Source of the DNA: Bacteroidota bacterium
GTDB taxonomy: Bacteria; Bacteroidota; Bacteroidia; Bacteroidales; Tenuifilaceae
DNA length: 64,000 bases
Assembly: GCA_029560875.1 (NCBI GenBank)
Contig: JAKQKB010000055.1
Coordinates: 1-64,000 of the forward strand
Reading direction: 5' to 3'
Shown here: in pieces, positions 35,085 to 43,413 of the stretch
How positions within the stretch are numbered: the first letter of the stretch is position 1
How the letters are laid out: every line of letters begins with the position of its first letter
Program-made: the position numbers and the translations under genes
Notes under the pieces: generated by a model
What the model saw: only the letters and a program-made list of their open reading frames with translations
Told to the model about the DNA's origin: nothing
Databases searched by the model: none

Positions 35085-35438
35085 TTATAATGATTCGATC
35101 AGTTCGGGTTTGCCCTGATGAACTATCTCCTCCAAAGAGTTGCCTTCTATACGATACTCCCAGCGGTGCGAAAGCATTACTACCTCGCCTGTTTCCTTAA
35201 TAGTGTATTCGTATGGCTCTGATTCAATTTTTCTAATAGAGCCTGTCAATTCCTGCCCTATTAGGCTTTTACATTGTTCTTCGCCAAATGTAGTTGTAAT
35301 GCTTGCAGTTTTTGCAGTTGCATAATAGTTACCCGTTTCTTTGGACTTAACCATTTCCAATCCACCCTGTAGTTTAAGGGTAAAGAACTCTTTCCCCTCG
35401 GAATTAGTTCTTTTACTGTAATCAATAATTTTTACCAT
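35085..35438 (-). CDS. Small protein of the element's recombination module, unknown family
   Basis: A 117-residue soluble protein, predicted as mainly beta strands (FFTLKLQGGLEMV, ITTTFGEEQCKSLIGQELTG, YTIKETGEVVMLSH). The pattern would suit a small OB-fold or nucleic-acid-binding protein, such as a single-strand-binding partner of the ATPase downstream, but I do not recognise the family. It lies directly before the AAA ATPase. Its leader contains a strong GC-rich hairpin at 35483-35505 in an otherwise AT-rich region. Confidence 0.6.
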   Translation of the reverse strand: MVKIIDYSKRTNSEGKEFFTLKLQGGLEMVKSKETGNYYATAKTASITTTFGEEQCKSLIGQELTGSIRKIESEPYEYTIKETGEVVMLSHRWEYRIEGNSLEEIVHQGKPELIESL

Positions 35439-35482
35439 ACTGAATGAAATTTTAGTTAGAAATTACTAATGGGAGGGATATG

Positions 35483-35505
35483 CCCCCACTAAGGCTTAGA
35501 GGGGG
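35483..35505 (-). promoter_or_regulatory. GC-rich hairpin in the leader of the 117-residue gene
   Basis: CCCCC-a-CTAA with loop GGC and TTAG-a-GGGGG forms a compact stem with one A/A mismatch. It lies 45 bases upstream of the start at 35438 and has no T run, so a regulatory role is more likely than termination. The rest of 35439-35681 shows nothing else. Confidence 0.35.
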
Positions 35506-35681
35506 TGCTATTTCAGGGTTGGATTGCGTTTTTGATTTAAAAAAAATTATTTTTTGTTAAAGGATGCAATAATTTTGGTTATATCTATTAAATATAGCAG
35601 GTTGTGATTTGTTTGTAAAATTCAAAATAATGAAGACTTAGGGTTAAATCAAGCGTGGTGGTTGTGCGTAATTTATTAATC

Positions 35682-36845
35682 TTAGATAATTCGGATAACT
35701 GTATCTATTAGTTTCTCGTCAACGTAGGGTTTGAATGCCTTGTACCAAACGCTGTCGTTGTATGTAATCATATTATAGTCAATCTGGTTTTTGTAGTTAT
35801 TGATAAAATCAATTGACCAAGGTATTGCTTCGTTACTTATTAATCCTTGGTTAAAGGTGTGATGCTCAATTCTATTCCCTTTTTCATTTATCTCAAACTC
35901 AACAGTTATACCTCCCCAAATAAACTTATCTTCAAAATGGTCTATAAACTCTTTACTCCATGGTAGGCCTGTGTTTAAACTTAAGTGTTCCCAATCCCAT
36001 AGTTCTAGGAATATATTAATGAATTCAATAGACCAAGGTAAAGCCTTATTGTACGAAAATGCAAATAAAGCATGGTTATTGGGATTCAACCATTTATCCA
36101 AGTTGTTCTCAAGGAATTCTGGATCGGAAAAAAGTAGTTCATTGCCAGCAATGCCAAACCAACTTATATGATCTTCCCACCTTTTTAGTAGATTCATACT
36201 ATACCATGGCAAGTTGGAGTTTCTACATATTGAATCCCATTCTAGTAATTCGTGATACTTATCTACTATTTCTACTTTACCTGTTAACCCTTTGTTAGTA
36301 ATAAACCAGAAACTATCCTTTTCCAATCTTTGGAAATGTTTCTCGATAAATGCATTTGACCAAGGAAGTTTATTGTTGCCAGACATTTTGAACCAATCCC
36401 ACTCATTTACAAATAGGTCTATAAGATTTTCAGTCCATGGAATGGATTCGTTACTACTCATTTGCTTGTAATCCCATAGCTTCTTGTACTTGTTTATTAA
36501 TGCCATATTCCAACAAATTCCATCGTTGGAAGCTATTGTGGAGTGTGAGCAGTTATCCGTATTCTCCCATACAATTAATGGCAAAAACTTATCAATCAAA
36601 GACAAATCTTTAAAGACAGATGGATTGGTCGATAGGTAGTGCCAATCCAGATTATTCTTAAACTTTTGGAGTATTTCCCCGTTCCAGTTAATGTTTGGAT
36701 TTTCAGAAATTTTATGCCAATCTAAAAAGTCTCTATACTTACTAAGTTGATGGCTAGTAAAACTATAGTGATTCGAAATAAATGTTTTAAATACATCGGG
36801 ATGCTTAATAAATAACGAAGTAATATCTTTAGTTATTTGGGACAT
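35682..36845 (-). CDS. WDW-type tandem repeat protein, 387 residues
   Basis: A soluble protein built from about ten units of roughly 25-28 residues with a pattern like LPWSxxFIxxFxxxWDWxxLSxN (for example WDWFKMSGNNK and WDWEHLSLNTG). Each unit has a Trp-rich turn and a helix-forming stretch, suggesting an elongated solenoid for binding a partner. There is no signal peptide, membrane segment or enzymatic motif. I recognise the repeat type as occurring in uncharacterised Bacteroidota proteins but know no function. It stands on its own, 243 bases before the recombination module, and is probably cargo rather than part of the element core. Confidence 0.65.
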   Translation of the reverse strand: MSQITKDITSLFIKHPDVFKTFISNHYSFTSHQLSKYRDFLDWHKISENPNINWNGEILQKFKNNLDWHYLSTNPSVFKDLSLIDKFLPLIVWENTDNCSHSTIASNDGICWNMALINKYKKLWDYKQMSSNESIPWTENLIDLFVNEWDWFKMSGNNKLPWSNAFIEKHFQRLEKDSFWFITNKGLTGKVEIVDKYHELLEWDSICRNSNLPWYSMNLLKRWEDHISWFGIAGNELLFSDPEFLENNLDKWLNPNNHALFAFSYNKALPWSIEFINIFLELWDWEHLSLNTGLPWSKEFIDHFEDKFIWGGITVEFEINEKGNRIEHHTFNQGLISNEAIPWSIDFINNYKNQIDYNMITYNDSVWYKAFKPYVDEKLIDTVIRII

Positions 36846-36890
36846 AGTGCATTACTTCTTGCGGTATTGTATTGTACAAAGTGTTAGTGC

Positions 36891-37292
36891 CTAAAAAAGT
36901 TTCTTTCGTGCTTCTTCTGGAATTGTCATTTCTAGTTCATAGTATCTTTTCCCTCTATCAAGAATTTCGTTAATAACATCAGAATTGCCTAGTTCTGATG
37001 ATAAGTTAAAAAGTCGACCAACAGTTTGCTGAAATGCAAATGTGATTGTTATCTTACCATTTGAAATGTTTGGTATGTATATAGGCGACATCATATCCCA
37101 ATTAAATTCATCTAGCCTATCAAGAATTTCATTTCTTGCGATGAACGCAAGAAATGATAAGTCACTTTCTGCATCAGGAGTCTCAATATAAGGATTCTTT
37201 ATCTTTGTCTCTGTTTCATTAACCATTATATATAAACCACTGAAAGCTTGTGCTAGTTTATGGTATTCTATACCCTTTCTAAAAAAGTTCAT
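36891..37292 (-). CDS. Cytoplasmic protein of unknown function
   Basis: A 133-residue protein without signal peptide or membrane helix, with helix-forming composition (FFRKGIEYHKLAQAFSGLY, NEILDRLDEFNWDMMS). No family recognised. It lies 45 bases upstream of the WDW-repeat gene on the same strand and 59 bases after the small membrane protein gene, so these may be co-transcribed. Confidence 0.5.
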   Translation of the reverse strand: MNFFRKGIEYHKLAQAFSGLYIMVNETETKIKNPYIETPDAESDLSFLAFIARNEILDRLDEFNWDMMSPIYIPNISNGKITITFAFQQTVGRLFNLSSELGNSDVINEILDRGKRYYELEMTIPEEARKKLF

Positions 37293-37351
37293 AGTTGAAA
37301 ATATTTAATTGTTTAAAAATGTTGATTTTCTAAATACAAAAATGCCTACTA

Positions 37352-37561
37352 CTATTTGCTGCTTACAAGTGCAACTATTGCCATTGCTATAAAGTGACCA
37401 ATTTTGCTGCATACACCCCAAGCAATTATAAAGCCAATTGCTCCGAGAAAACTTTCTGGCTCAATCCAATTCCAGGTTATAACACCCGATAAGATCGAGA
37501 TGGTTATTGTTATAATCCATAAAATAACAATAAAAGTATTGTCTTTATTAGAGTTGCTCAT
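37352..37561 (-). CDS. Small membrane protein
   Basis: A 69-residue protein with two hydrophobic helices (FIVILWIITITISILSGVI and FLGAIGFIIAWGVCSKIGH), plus a third hydrophobic end (FIAMAIVALVSS). No family recognised. It sits between a lipoprotein gene and a cytoplasmic protein gene on the minus strand with gaps of 31 and 59 bases, consistent with one small cargo operon. Confidence 0.5.
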   Translation of the reverse strand: MSNSNKDNTFIVILWIITITISILSGVITWNWIEPESFLGAIGFIIAWGVCSKIGHFIAMAIVALVSSK

Positions 37562-37592
37562 TTGTTTAGTTGTTATTAATAGCCAATTTAGG

Positions 37593-38216
37593 TTACTTGT
37601 TTTCAGACATTATTTGATTAACAATGCTTTCATTAAACTTCATTCTTAATATATCAGGGGCAGATTCAGAACTTTTGTCCAAAAACTTCCAATTTAATCC
37701 ATTGTCATTAGATATTCCAATGACTTCTCCTCCAGTTTTTACTTCGTCAAATTTTTTCTTTGCTATGAAATATACTACCACTGTATATAACTTATCAGTT
37801 TCGAGGTCAATTTTTTTTGTGATTTCACCAACTTCAAACTTTATTGTAAGGTTATTTTTTATAGCACTTCTTTTTATATCTCGGACAGTTTCTCTAAATA
37901 CATCTTTAACTAGATCCATATTGTAATCGTCTGGCAGGTTCTTTTTCATCCAAATAAACATATCTGGATAGCAATAGCGAATAGCAGTCTCTGGGTCTTC
38001 GCCATAAAATGCTGTTAAATATTCTTTCAGCTGTGATTTTAAGTTATTCTCGATAGAGTCGTTGCTTATTTTGGCTATTTGATTCTTCTCATAAGAATGT
38101 TTATTGCTTGGTTCGTTATAGCAAGAGTATAAAAGTAATGTTGTTAGGATTGGGTAAATTACCTTTATGATACTCGTTCTTATGTTGAATTTATAAGTTA
38201 AGTGTCTTGTTGTCAT
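37593..38216 (-). CDS. Lipoprotein of unknown function
   Basis: A 207-residue protein with a lipobox (LLLYSC, Cys near residue 32) after a hydrophobic stretch. An inner start nearer the signal is possible because the first 15 residues (MTTRHLTYKFNIRTS) are long for a signal peptide. The mature part contains a stretch like YLTAFYGEDPETAIRYCYPD that resembles small NTF2-like or DUF-type periplasmic domains, and a VGISNDNGLNWKFLD segment. No known catalytic residues. It heads the small cargo group read toward 36891. Confidence 0.55.
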   Translation of the reverse strand: MTTRHLTYKFNIRTSIIKVIYPILTTLLLYSCYNEPSNKHSYEKNQIAKISNDSIENNLKSQLKEYLTAFYGEDPETAIRYCYPDMFIWMKKNLPDDYNMDLVKDVFRETVRDIKRSAIKNNLTIKFEVGEITKKIDLETDKLYTVVVYFIAKKKFDEVKTGGEVIGISNDNGLNWKFLDKSSESAPDILRMKFNESIVNQIMSENK

Positions 38217-38464
38217 TGGTAAATTTGTAAGATGTGATTAACTTAAGTGCTTTAACATAATGAAGTTATACAATTATTCATTTCGATTGTTGAAAAAAAT
38301 AGATTTTTTATTAACAAGGTGATGAATTCCTAAACTCTAATATGGTCTTGTTTGGTTAAATCTAGATTTGACAGGACTATAATGATAGGTAATCTAATAA
38401 AATTTATTAGGAGAGATATTTCTCAACTTTATTAAGTCTAGTGTAATAGGAGAAGGGGTGTAAT

Positions 38465-38503
38465 AAGAAAGGCTACTATAAGTAGCCTTTCTTTGTTTTT
38501 TTT
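38465..38503. terminator. Strong bidirectional terminator hairpin
   Basis: AAGAAAGGCTACT and AGTAGCCTTTCTT form a 13-bp stem around ATA. The plus side is followed by TGTTTTTTTT. It lies just after the stop of the RepA-like gene at 38514. The rest of 38217-38513 is AT-rich with nothing else recognised. Confidence 0.8.
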
Positions 38504-38513
38504 ATTCGTTCGT

Positions 38514-39503
38514 TTAAACCTCTTGACTATCTGGACAAATGGATTTTAATGTGTTGAGCCATTGATAAGTTTTTGTTCTTCCTATAGGTAATCCCTCAGC
38601 TTTCAATAAATCGTAAATTTTTGCTTTGCTAATATTATTTGATAGTAATTCAATCGCTTTGGGTTTGTAAGTTTCTAGTATATCTGTTTTTGTATTGTTA
38701 GGCACAAGGTTTTCAAATGGTACTCTTATGCCCGTATTTCTGAAGGTCATATTAGAAAGAAACTCTAACTTGTATGATTCATTTTTGTATGAACTTTCCA
38801 GATAATTACCCTTTACAATACAAAGGTGTCTATAGTTATTATCGGAAGGATCTTTTCTGAGTTCCATTACCAACCTCATTTTTGCCTCAAAACCTTGCGA
38901 TCCTAAAAGATTATCCTTAGAAGGTGCGAGGTTTTGTGTTCGTTTTCCTGTGTGATGCAAGTATAAAACTAGACAGTTAAACTTTTTTGCAATATTAGAG
39001 TACTTGTTAATATAGTAACGCACCTTTGTGCTAGAGTTTATTTCTCCATCGTATAGATCAGAGAAAGCATCAATTATAACAATATCAGCAGGTGCAGTAT
39101 TTAGCTCCTCCTCAATTTTATCTAAAATGTCATCTGTTTCAAATATAAACCTTAAATTTTCATACATCTCATAGTGAGAAGATGAACCTACTTGTTTGTA
39201 TAGAAGATAACTAATTGCAAATTCATCATCCTCAGTACTAACATAAATTACACTATTGTATGTGGCATTAATTTGCCAGCCTAGAAATTGATCTTTACCT
39301 GTAGCAATATCCATTGCTAATGCTCTAAGAAATGAACTTTTACCGCTGTCGGATTCTCCTGCAATGGCGCAAACGCCAACTTTAGGTAATATTGGACTAA
39401 CTATGGTCGGCATTTCTGTAATGCCTTTCTGAAGCAATGTACTTCCTTTGGTTGAATATGGATATTTTATGTTCATTAAGTTTAAATATTTTTGATTATA
39501 CAT
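38514..39503 (-). CDS. RepA-like AAA/RecA-fold replication ATPase with C-terminal HTH
   Basis: A 329-residue P-loop ATPase (AAA_25/RepA type) with Walker A GESDSGKSS near residue 46, a Walker B strand DIVIIDAFSD and the conserved LYLHHTGKRT motif found in plasmid RepA helicases. The last 60 residues contain a helix-turn-helix-like segment (ISKAKIYDLLKAEGLPIGRT). Such proteins load or drive replication of plasmids and integrated elements. Its first 22 bases overlap the end of the HTH gene upstream, so they are translationally coupled. Confidence 0.82.
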   Translation of the reverse strand: MYNQKYLNLMNIKYPYSTKGSTLLQKGITEMPTIVSPILPKVGVCAIAGESDSGKSSFLRALAMDIATGKDQFLGWQINATYNSVIYVSTEDDEFAISYLLYKQVGSSSHYEMYENLRFIFETDDILDKIEEELNTAPADIVIIDAFSDLYDGEINSSTKVRYYINKYSNIAKKFNCLVLYLHHTGKRTQNLAPSKDNLLGSQGFEAKMRLVMELRKDPSDNNYRHLCIVKGNYLESSYKNESYKLEFLSNMTFRNTGIRVPFENLVPNNTKTDILETYKPKAIELLSNNISKAKIYDLLKAEGLPIGRTKTYQWLNTLKSICPDSQEV

Positions 39504-39760
39504 TTTTCAATAACTGTTTGTAAATCTGATTTTTTGAAATATAACTTGCCTCCAAACTTTGAGTAGTTAATCATACCCTTCTCCTTATAGTTCATAATAG
39601 TTCTAAGGCTTACTCCCATAAATTTTGCCGCACTTTTAGTGTCTAACCATTCATCATTGTTTTTAGGCATAATATATGCCCTTAACTCTTCAATAATGCC
39701 TTGCATTGCTATTAAGATTTTTGTGTTTTCTTCTATTCTATAGTTTATGTCTATATTCAT
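39482..39760 (-). CDS. Excisionase-family helix-turn-helix protein
   Basis: A 92-residue protein with a winged-helix MerR/Xis-like DNA-binding domain in its C-terminal half: WLDTKSAAKFMGVSLRTIMN is the helix-turn-helix, and YSKFGGKLYFKKSDLQ is the wing typical of excisionases. The N-terminal half is a short coiled helix. It overlaps the RepA-like gene by 22 bases. In Bacteroidota elements this gene commonly regulates excision or replication; a role in directing the integrase at 26773 is inferred. Confidence 0.82.
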   Translation of the reverse strand: MNIDINYRIEENTKILIAMQGIIEELRAYIMPKNNDEWLDTKSAAKFMGVSLRTIMNYKEKGMINYSKFGGKLYFKKSDLQTVIEKCIIKNI

Positions 39761-40099
39761 ATTTATTTATAATTGAATTAATTACTAGGGTAGAGTTGCT
39801 CCCTTTGCATGGTACTCCAGTAATCTCCCTGCTGTAGATACCCTCCAATTTTGTTCTAATGCCTTGCCTAAGTGGCTCACCTTCATTGTCGTAATTGTTT
39901 TAAGTTTATTACTATGGTTTCTGTTTTAATATTATAATTTCTCAGAGAAACCTTTTCGTAAGAAATCTTGACAAAGATGATTGGATTTTAATTTAGGGCA
40001 AATGAACAGTATTTACAGTGCTTAATTATTTTAAGCATCAGTATTAGCGGGTATATTTAAAATGTGGATTGTTGTATATATCTGTCTGATAGAGTACTG
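39761..40099 (-). other. Gene-poor gap upstream of the HTH gene; possible 33-codon ORF
   Basis: No confident gene lies here. On the minus strand an ATG at 39886 opens a 33-codon frame ending with TAG at 39785-39787 (MKVSHLGKALEQNWRVSTAG start), which is richer in G and C than the surroundings. It would end 25 bases before the HTH gene's start and could be a leader peptide. The remaining part is AT-rich with no clear hairpin. Confidence 0.3.
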
Positions 40100-41035
40100 T
40101 CAATGTTGTAAATACTTAGAAAAGATTTCTTTCAGTTCCTTCTCCCCTTTGTAATTAGCATATTTGGATTGATCATATGGGCTTCTCAGGTTTGTAAATT
40201 CTTTTTGCTTTGAATTTAGAAAAACTGGATTACGCTCAAAGTACCCCCAAGTTTTATTGCCTTTTGGTAATTCGCAGAAGCTTAAAAAACTGTGTATAAA
40301 ATTAGCAAAGGAGGAACTTTCTTTCATCCAAACAATTGGGTCACTGGGTGGGTAGCCACTAAAGAAGTCAATGAAAGGCTTAATGCTTGTATGATTAATG
40401 AATCCTTTTTTATGTAACTCTTCTGCAATAGCTTTTAATGTATTTCCTTCATTCTTAAAAGTTATTATGCTTGGCTTTATTTTTAATTTCCAGTAATAAT
40501 TCGAAAGCCCATAGTTTAATTTCTTAACAAAATTGTATTCAATCTGACTAATTTTTTTTATTGAATTGAGAGCGCTTTTATATTGAGAGTTTTTAAGTTC
40601 ATTGAATTGTATCTCTTCATATATAGGCTCTTCATCACAGTACTCGTATTCTGGATTGGTTAATATTAAAACTGAGTAATCATATTCAGGCCTAAGAATG
40701 AACTCGCTTTGATATGGAATGTATTTGTTTATAAGTGATTGTGTATCTTCTATAAGACTTGAAATAAGTTGTAGTGAATTTCTTTTCTCATTTAAGGTAT
40801 ACAATTTTAATAGAGACCTAACGTCAGGGTAAATTTGTTTATATAGAATAGACTCAAAACTTAAATCTGTGAAGAATGCATCTTCCGTTTTCTTGCTGAA
40901 GCTAAATATTCTATAGTTTATAGTTCTTTTCTCGTAAAAATCATCATCATCTATCACAATAACAAAAGAAAATTTGTTTTGGAGGAAGTCAATGTTTCTA
41001 TGTATTTTTCTAATTATTTCACTGTCAGATTCCAT
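40100..41035 (-). CDS. Cytoplasmic protein of unknown function near the right end of the element
   Basis: A 311-residue soluble protein with no signal peptide or membrane helix, rich in Tyr, Phe and Lys. The C-terminal third (TLKAIAEELHKKGFINHTS and the following FIDFFSGYPPS) has a layout that recalls RteC-type regulators of Bacteroides elements, a helix then a short DNA-binding-like segment, but the match is too weak to name it. It is the last gene before the right repeat, a place where regulators or cargo are usual in integrated elements. Confidence 0.5.
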   Translation of the reverse strand: MESDSEIIRKIHRNIDFLQNKFSFVIVIDDDDFYEKRTINYRIFSFSKKTEDAFFTDLSFESILYKQIYPDVRSLLKLYTLNEKRNSLQLISSLIEDTQSLINKYIPYQSEFILRPEYDYSVLILTNPEYEYCDEEPIYEEIQFNELKNSQYKSALNSIKKISQIEYNFVKKLNYGLSNYYWKLKIKPSIITFKNEGNTLKAIAEELHKKGFINHTSIKPFIDFFSGYPPSDPIVWMKESSSFANFIHSFLSFCELPKGNKTWGYFERNPVFLNSKQKEFTNLRSPYDQSKYANYKGEKELKEIFSKYLQH

Positions 41036-41192
41036 TGCAATTTAAACAATTTTATTGCTAAATTATTAAATAAAATCTAACTTTACCATAAGTTCTTTCT
41101 TAAGATTTTGAATTGTATATAGGTGGTGAATTCGGAGGACTCACAGGTAATTGAATTGTATACACTTATTATTTATGGATATAGTAGGGGTA

Positions 41193-41215
41193 GTTCGACT
41201 CCCCTTACCTCCACA
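41193..41215 (+). repeat. attR: 23-bp copy of the tRNA-Ala 3' end
   Basis: It is identical to 26518-26540, is not part of any complete tRNA, and lies just before a hairpin that fits as the original terminator of tRNA-Ala. It marks the right end of the element. Confidence 0.88.
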
Positions 41216-41217
41216 GG

Positions 41218-41250
41218 AAAGGTTCGATTGTATCGAGCCTTTTTTATTTT
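41218..41250 (+). terminator. Probable original tRNA-Ala terminator, displaced by integration
   Basis: AAGGTTCGAT pairs with ATCGAGCCTT (one G-T pair) around a three-base loop and is followed by a T run. It starts 3 bases beyond the right repeat, where the tRNA's own terminator would have been before the element entered. It also overlaps the end of the FMN-binding gene on the other strand. Confidence 0.8.
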
Positions 41251-41678
41251 AACACTACTTTAGATTTAGCATTCTGCAGTGCTTCATTTGTTGCGTATTT
41301 TAGCATGTTGTAGGACCATGTTGCTCCAGATATCACATCAACATCATCAATGTTTTGATGCTTTATAAGTTTTTCAGGATATTTCAGAACACCTTGCCAA
41401 TCGTCGCGGCACTGTTGCATATATAAATCGTTGCCTATATAATGTTTTTCGTAGTTGTAGTCAAAAACTTCATGGGAGGATGAATCGATAATCTTAAAGT
41501 CGACATCAACAATCTTACCGTTTTCAATCTTTATTTGCACCTGTCCCCAGAAGTTTTCATCATTGTATATGGCTTTGGATTTTCCATTGTAAACTCCATC
41601 AGTGTACTTTATCGGTTTTTGGCAACTATATAAAATCACAAGCAGAATTATGCTCATTCCGAATACTTTACTTTTCAT
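41244..41678 (-). CDS. FMN-binding domain lipoprotein
   Basis: A 144-residue protein with a lipobox (VILYSC, Cys near residue 19) and an FMN-binding domain like that of RnfG/NqrC: GVYNGKSKAIYNDENFWGQV early, and the VISGATWSYNML motif, in which the Thr of SGAT is the covalent FMN attachment site in this family. It is probably an electron carrier at the outer face of the membrane. Attachment would need an ApbE-type flavin transferase, not seen here. It lies just outside the mobile element and is therefore part of the chromosomal backbone. Confidence 0.85.
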   Translation of the reverse strand: MKSKVFGMSIILLVILYSCQKPIKYTDGVYNGKSKAIYNDENFWGQVQIKIENGKIVDVDFKIIDSSSHEVFDYNYEKHYIGNDLYMQQCRDDWQGVLKYPEKLIKHQNIDDVDVISGATWSYNMLKYATNEALQNAKSKVVLK

Positions 41679-41872
41679 AAATAGTAGATTTTAAAAAGTT
41701 TTTTTGATATTTGATAGTAAGATACACTTAGGTGAAAATACCCTAAGATTTGCCCATAACTTTTTTGTCTTTGATGCTATGCATGCATTACATTAACAAA
41801 AAAAGTGTCAATGCAATGCTCCGTTGGCTGAGGAGTTTTGAATCCGATGGGGAAGGAGCCTCTTTCTTTTTT

Positions 41873-41899
41873 AAAAAAATGGCAGGATTAACCTGCCAT
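41873..41899 (-). terminator. Terminator of the four-helix membrane protein gene
   Basis: ATGGCAGG and CCTGCCAT form an 8-bp stem with a five-base loop; on the minus strand a run of seven T follows. It lies 20 bases after the stop at 41919. Confidence 0.8.
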
Positions 41900-41918
41900 C
41901 TCTTGAATTATAAAATTT

Positions 41919-42644
41919 TTACTCCGTAGTGGTCGGGATGTCTGTTCCCTTTTTGGCTCTATTTGCACATCTATCGCAAAGGTCAGTGATGTTTTTTAAC
42001 TCTCTTGCGTTGGCAACAGTTCCTTCAAATATCTCGTTTGTTCTGTTTGTATTTATGTATGAGCAGTCTTGGTAAAGATGGTAACTCTTACCCGATTTGG
42101 TCCAGTAAACATGGTTGTTTCCATTGTTAAGTGATTTAACCTCCTCGGTTTGCTCAGCATACTCTTCCTGTGATGGTGGATTGAAATCGGTTCCAGTTAT
42201 ACCTGCAATTACTAGCGCAACAACAGCAATCGATCCAAGAATTCCTTTTTGTTTCCCGCTCATGTTTTTGTTAGTGAAAATAAGAATCACAAGAGGCAGG
42301 AATGCTATAATGGCTATAATTAAGCCAAGTTGATTTTGAACAAAAAACTTGATTTTGTCTTTTTCAGATGCAGGGTCAAGTCTGTTGGATTTTTTCCATA
42401 GAATAGAGCCAACTACTGCAAAAATTAAATCAGCAACAATTAGCACAATTAACCATGTCATATTAATAGGCACTTTCCTGAGTAAAAGGATTGCCCCAAC
42501 TTCAAAACCAATTGCGATAATCCATGATACAATAGCAATTATTCGTAGATTCTTAGCCTTTGCTTTGCTTTCATCTGTAGCAATAAAAGTTTTTGTTGAT
42601 GTGGTTGAAGAATCTGAATCTTCAATTTTGGTGATTTTAGCCAT
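41919..42644 (-). CDS. Membrane protein with C-terminal Cys-rich domain
   Basis: A 241-residue protein started at ATG 42644, which has a GGAGG ribosome site 8 bases before it; a TTG 15 bases upstream in frame is less likely because it lies inside that site. It has about four hydrophobic helices (residues 30-150) and a soluble C-terminus with YHLYQDCSYINTN and CDRCANRA, where two Cys in CxxC plus an upstream Cys and His could bind zinc. The family is not recognised. It is transcribed alone with a clear terminator. Confidence 0.65.
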   Translation of the reverse strand: MAKITKIEDSDSSTTSTKTFIATDESKAKAKNLRIIAIVSWIIAIGFEVGAILLLRKVPINMTWLIVLIVADLIFAVVGSILWKKSNRLDPASEKDKIKFFVQNQLGLIIAIIAFLPLVILIFTNKNMSGKQKGILGSIAVVALVIAGITGTDFNPPSQEEYAEQTEEVKSLNNGNNHVYWTKSGKSYHLYQDCSYINTNRTNEIFEGTVANARELKNITDLCDRCANRAKKGTDIPTTTE

Positions 42645-42956
42645 TTTTATTTCCTCCAATTTTATTGATGAAATTTCGAATTAAATAGATTGTTACAATT
42701 ATACAAAGAATATTTGATGTTTAGGAATATTCAAATAAAGATTCGATCAATAAGCCAAGAATGATTATTTGGTTATCCCATTATTATCAATTAAATTTTT
42801 ATCATTTTAAAAGAATTGATAAAGTTTAAGCAATGCAAAAGTAAATATTTGCTAAATATTTTTTTAGAAGTTCGAGTTTTGAAGTTATTAATAAATGCCT
42901 TAACTTACGTTTTGAATTGTAACGGTGTTTTATTATGAATTTTAAAAAATAAAACT
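42645..42956. other. Divergent intergenic region, nothing identified
   Basis: About 310 AT-rich bases lie between two divergently transcribed genes. It must hold both promoters, but no exact match to the TTG / TAnnTTTG pattern was found at suitable spacing, and no hairpin, repeat or small gene is apparent apart from the GGAGG site of the minus-strand gene. Confidence 0.4.
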
Positions 42957-43409
42957 ATGATTGATAGTATATTAAAAGGATTGCAAGACCAGGTTGGGCA
43001 AGAAATTTTAGCCAAAACTGATGTGAAATCTTCACAACTAGGTAGTGTTTTTTCTGTAATTGGAGATGCTGCCAAATCTGAAGTTAAGAAATCGATGGTG
43101 AGCGATGGTTTAAGTACTGTAATGAATCTGTTCTCCAATAAGCAAAACAGCGCTCAAGCAAATCTTTTACAATCTGGAATTTCAAGTGCGATTATTTCTG
43201 GTTTAGTTAGTAAACTTGGGCTATCTCAATCAACATCTAAAATTATTTCCGAAATAGCAGTACCTGCTTTAATGAATTTAATTACTAAAAAGAATAGCGA
43301 AACGCCAGATGATGATCCATCGCCTCTTCAAAATATCTTTGGCGATAATAAGGGCATTGGAGATGTCGCTGGGAAACTACTTGGGAATTTGTTTAACCGT
43401 AAAAAATAA
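42957..43409 (+). CDS. DUF937-like small helical protein
   Basis: A 150-residue soluble protein, mostly helical, with low-complexity Ser/Lys/Leu/Gly composition (MIDSILKGLQDQVGQEILAK start, IGDVAGKLLGNLF end). It resembles the DUF937 family in its repeated short helices and glycine hinges. Function unknown. It precedes the helix-hairpin-helix gene by 4 bases, so the two are probably translated together. Confidence 0.6.
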   Translation: MIDSILKGLQDQVGQEILAKTDVKSSQLGSVFSVIGDAAKSEVKKSMVSDGLSTVMNLFSNKQNSAQANLLQSGISSAIISGLVSKLGLSQSTSKIISEIAVPALMNLITKKNSETPDDDPSPLQNIFGDNKGIGDVAGKLLGNLFNRKK

Positions 43410-43413
43410 AAAC

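Noticed and set aside
40100-41035. RteC family regulator
   Set aside because: The C-terminal helix pattern recalls RteC, but the resemblance is too weak and the rest does not match; left as unknown.
41244-41678. FMN-binding lipoprotein as cargo of the mobile element
   Set aside because: It lies beyond the right 23-bp repeat and beyond the probable original tRNA terminator, so it is chromosomal.
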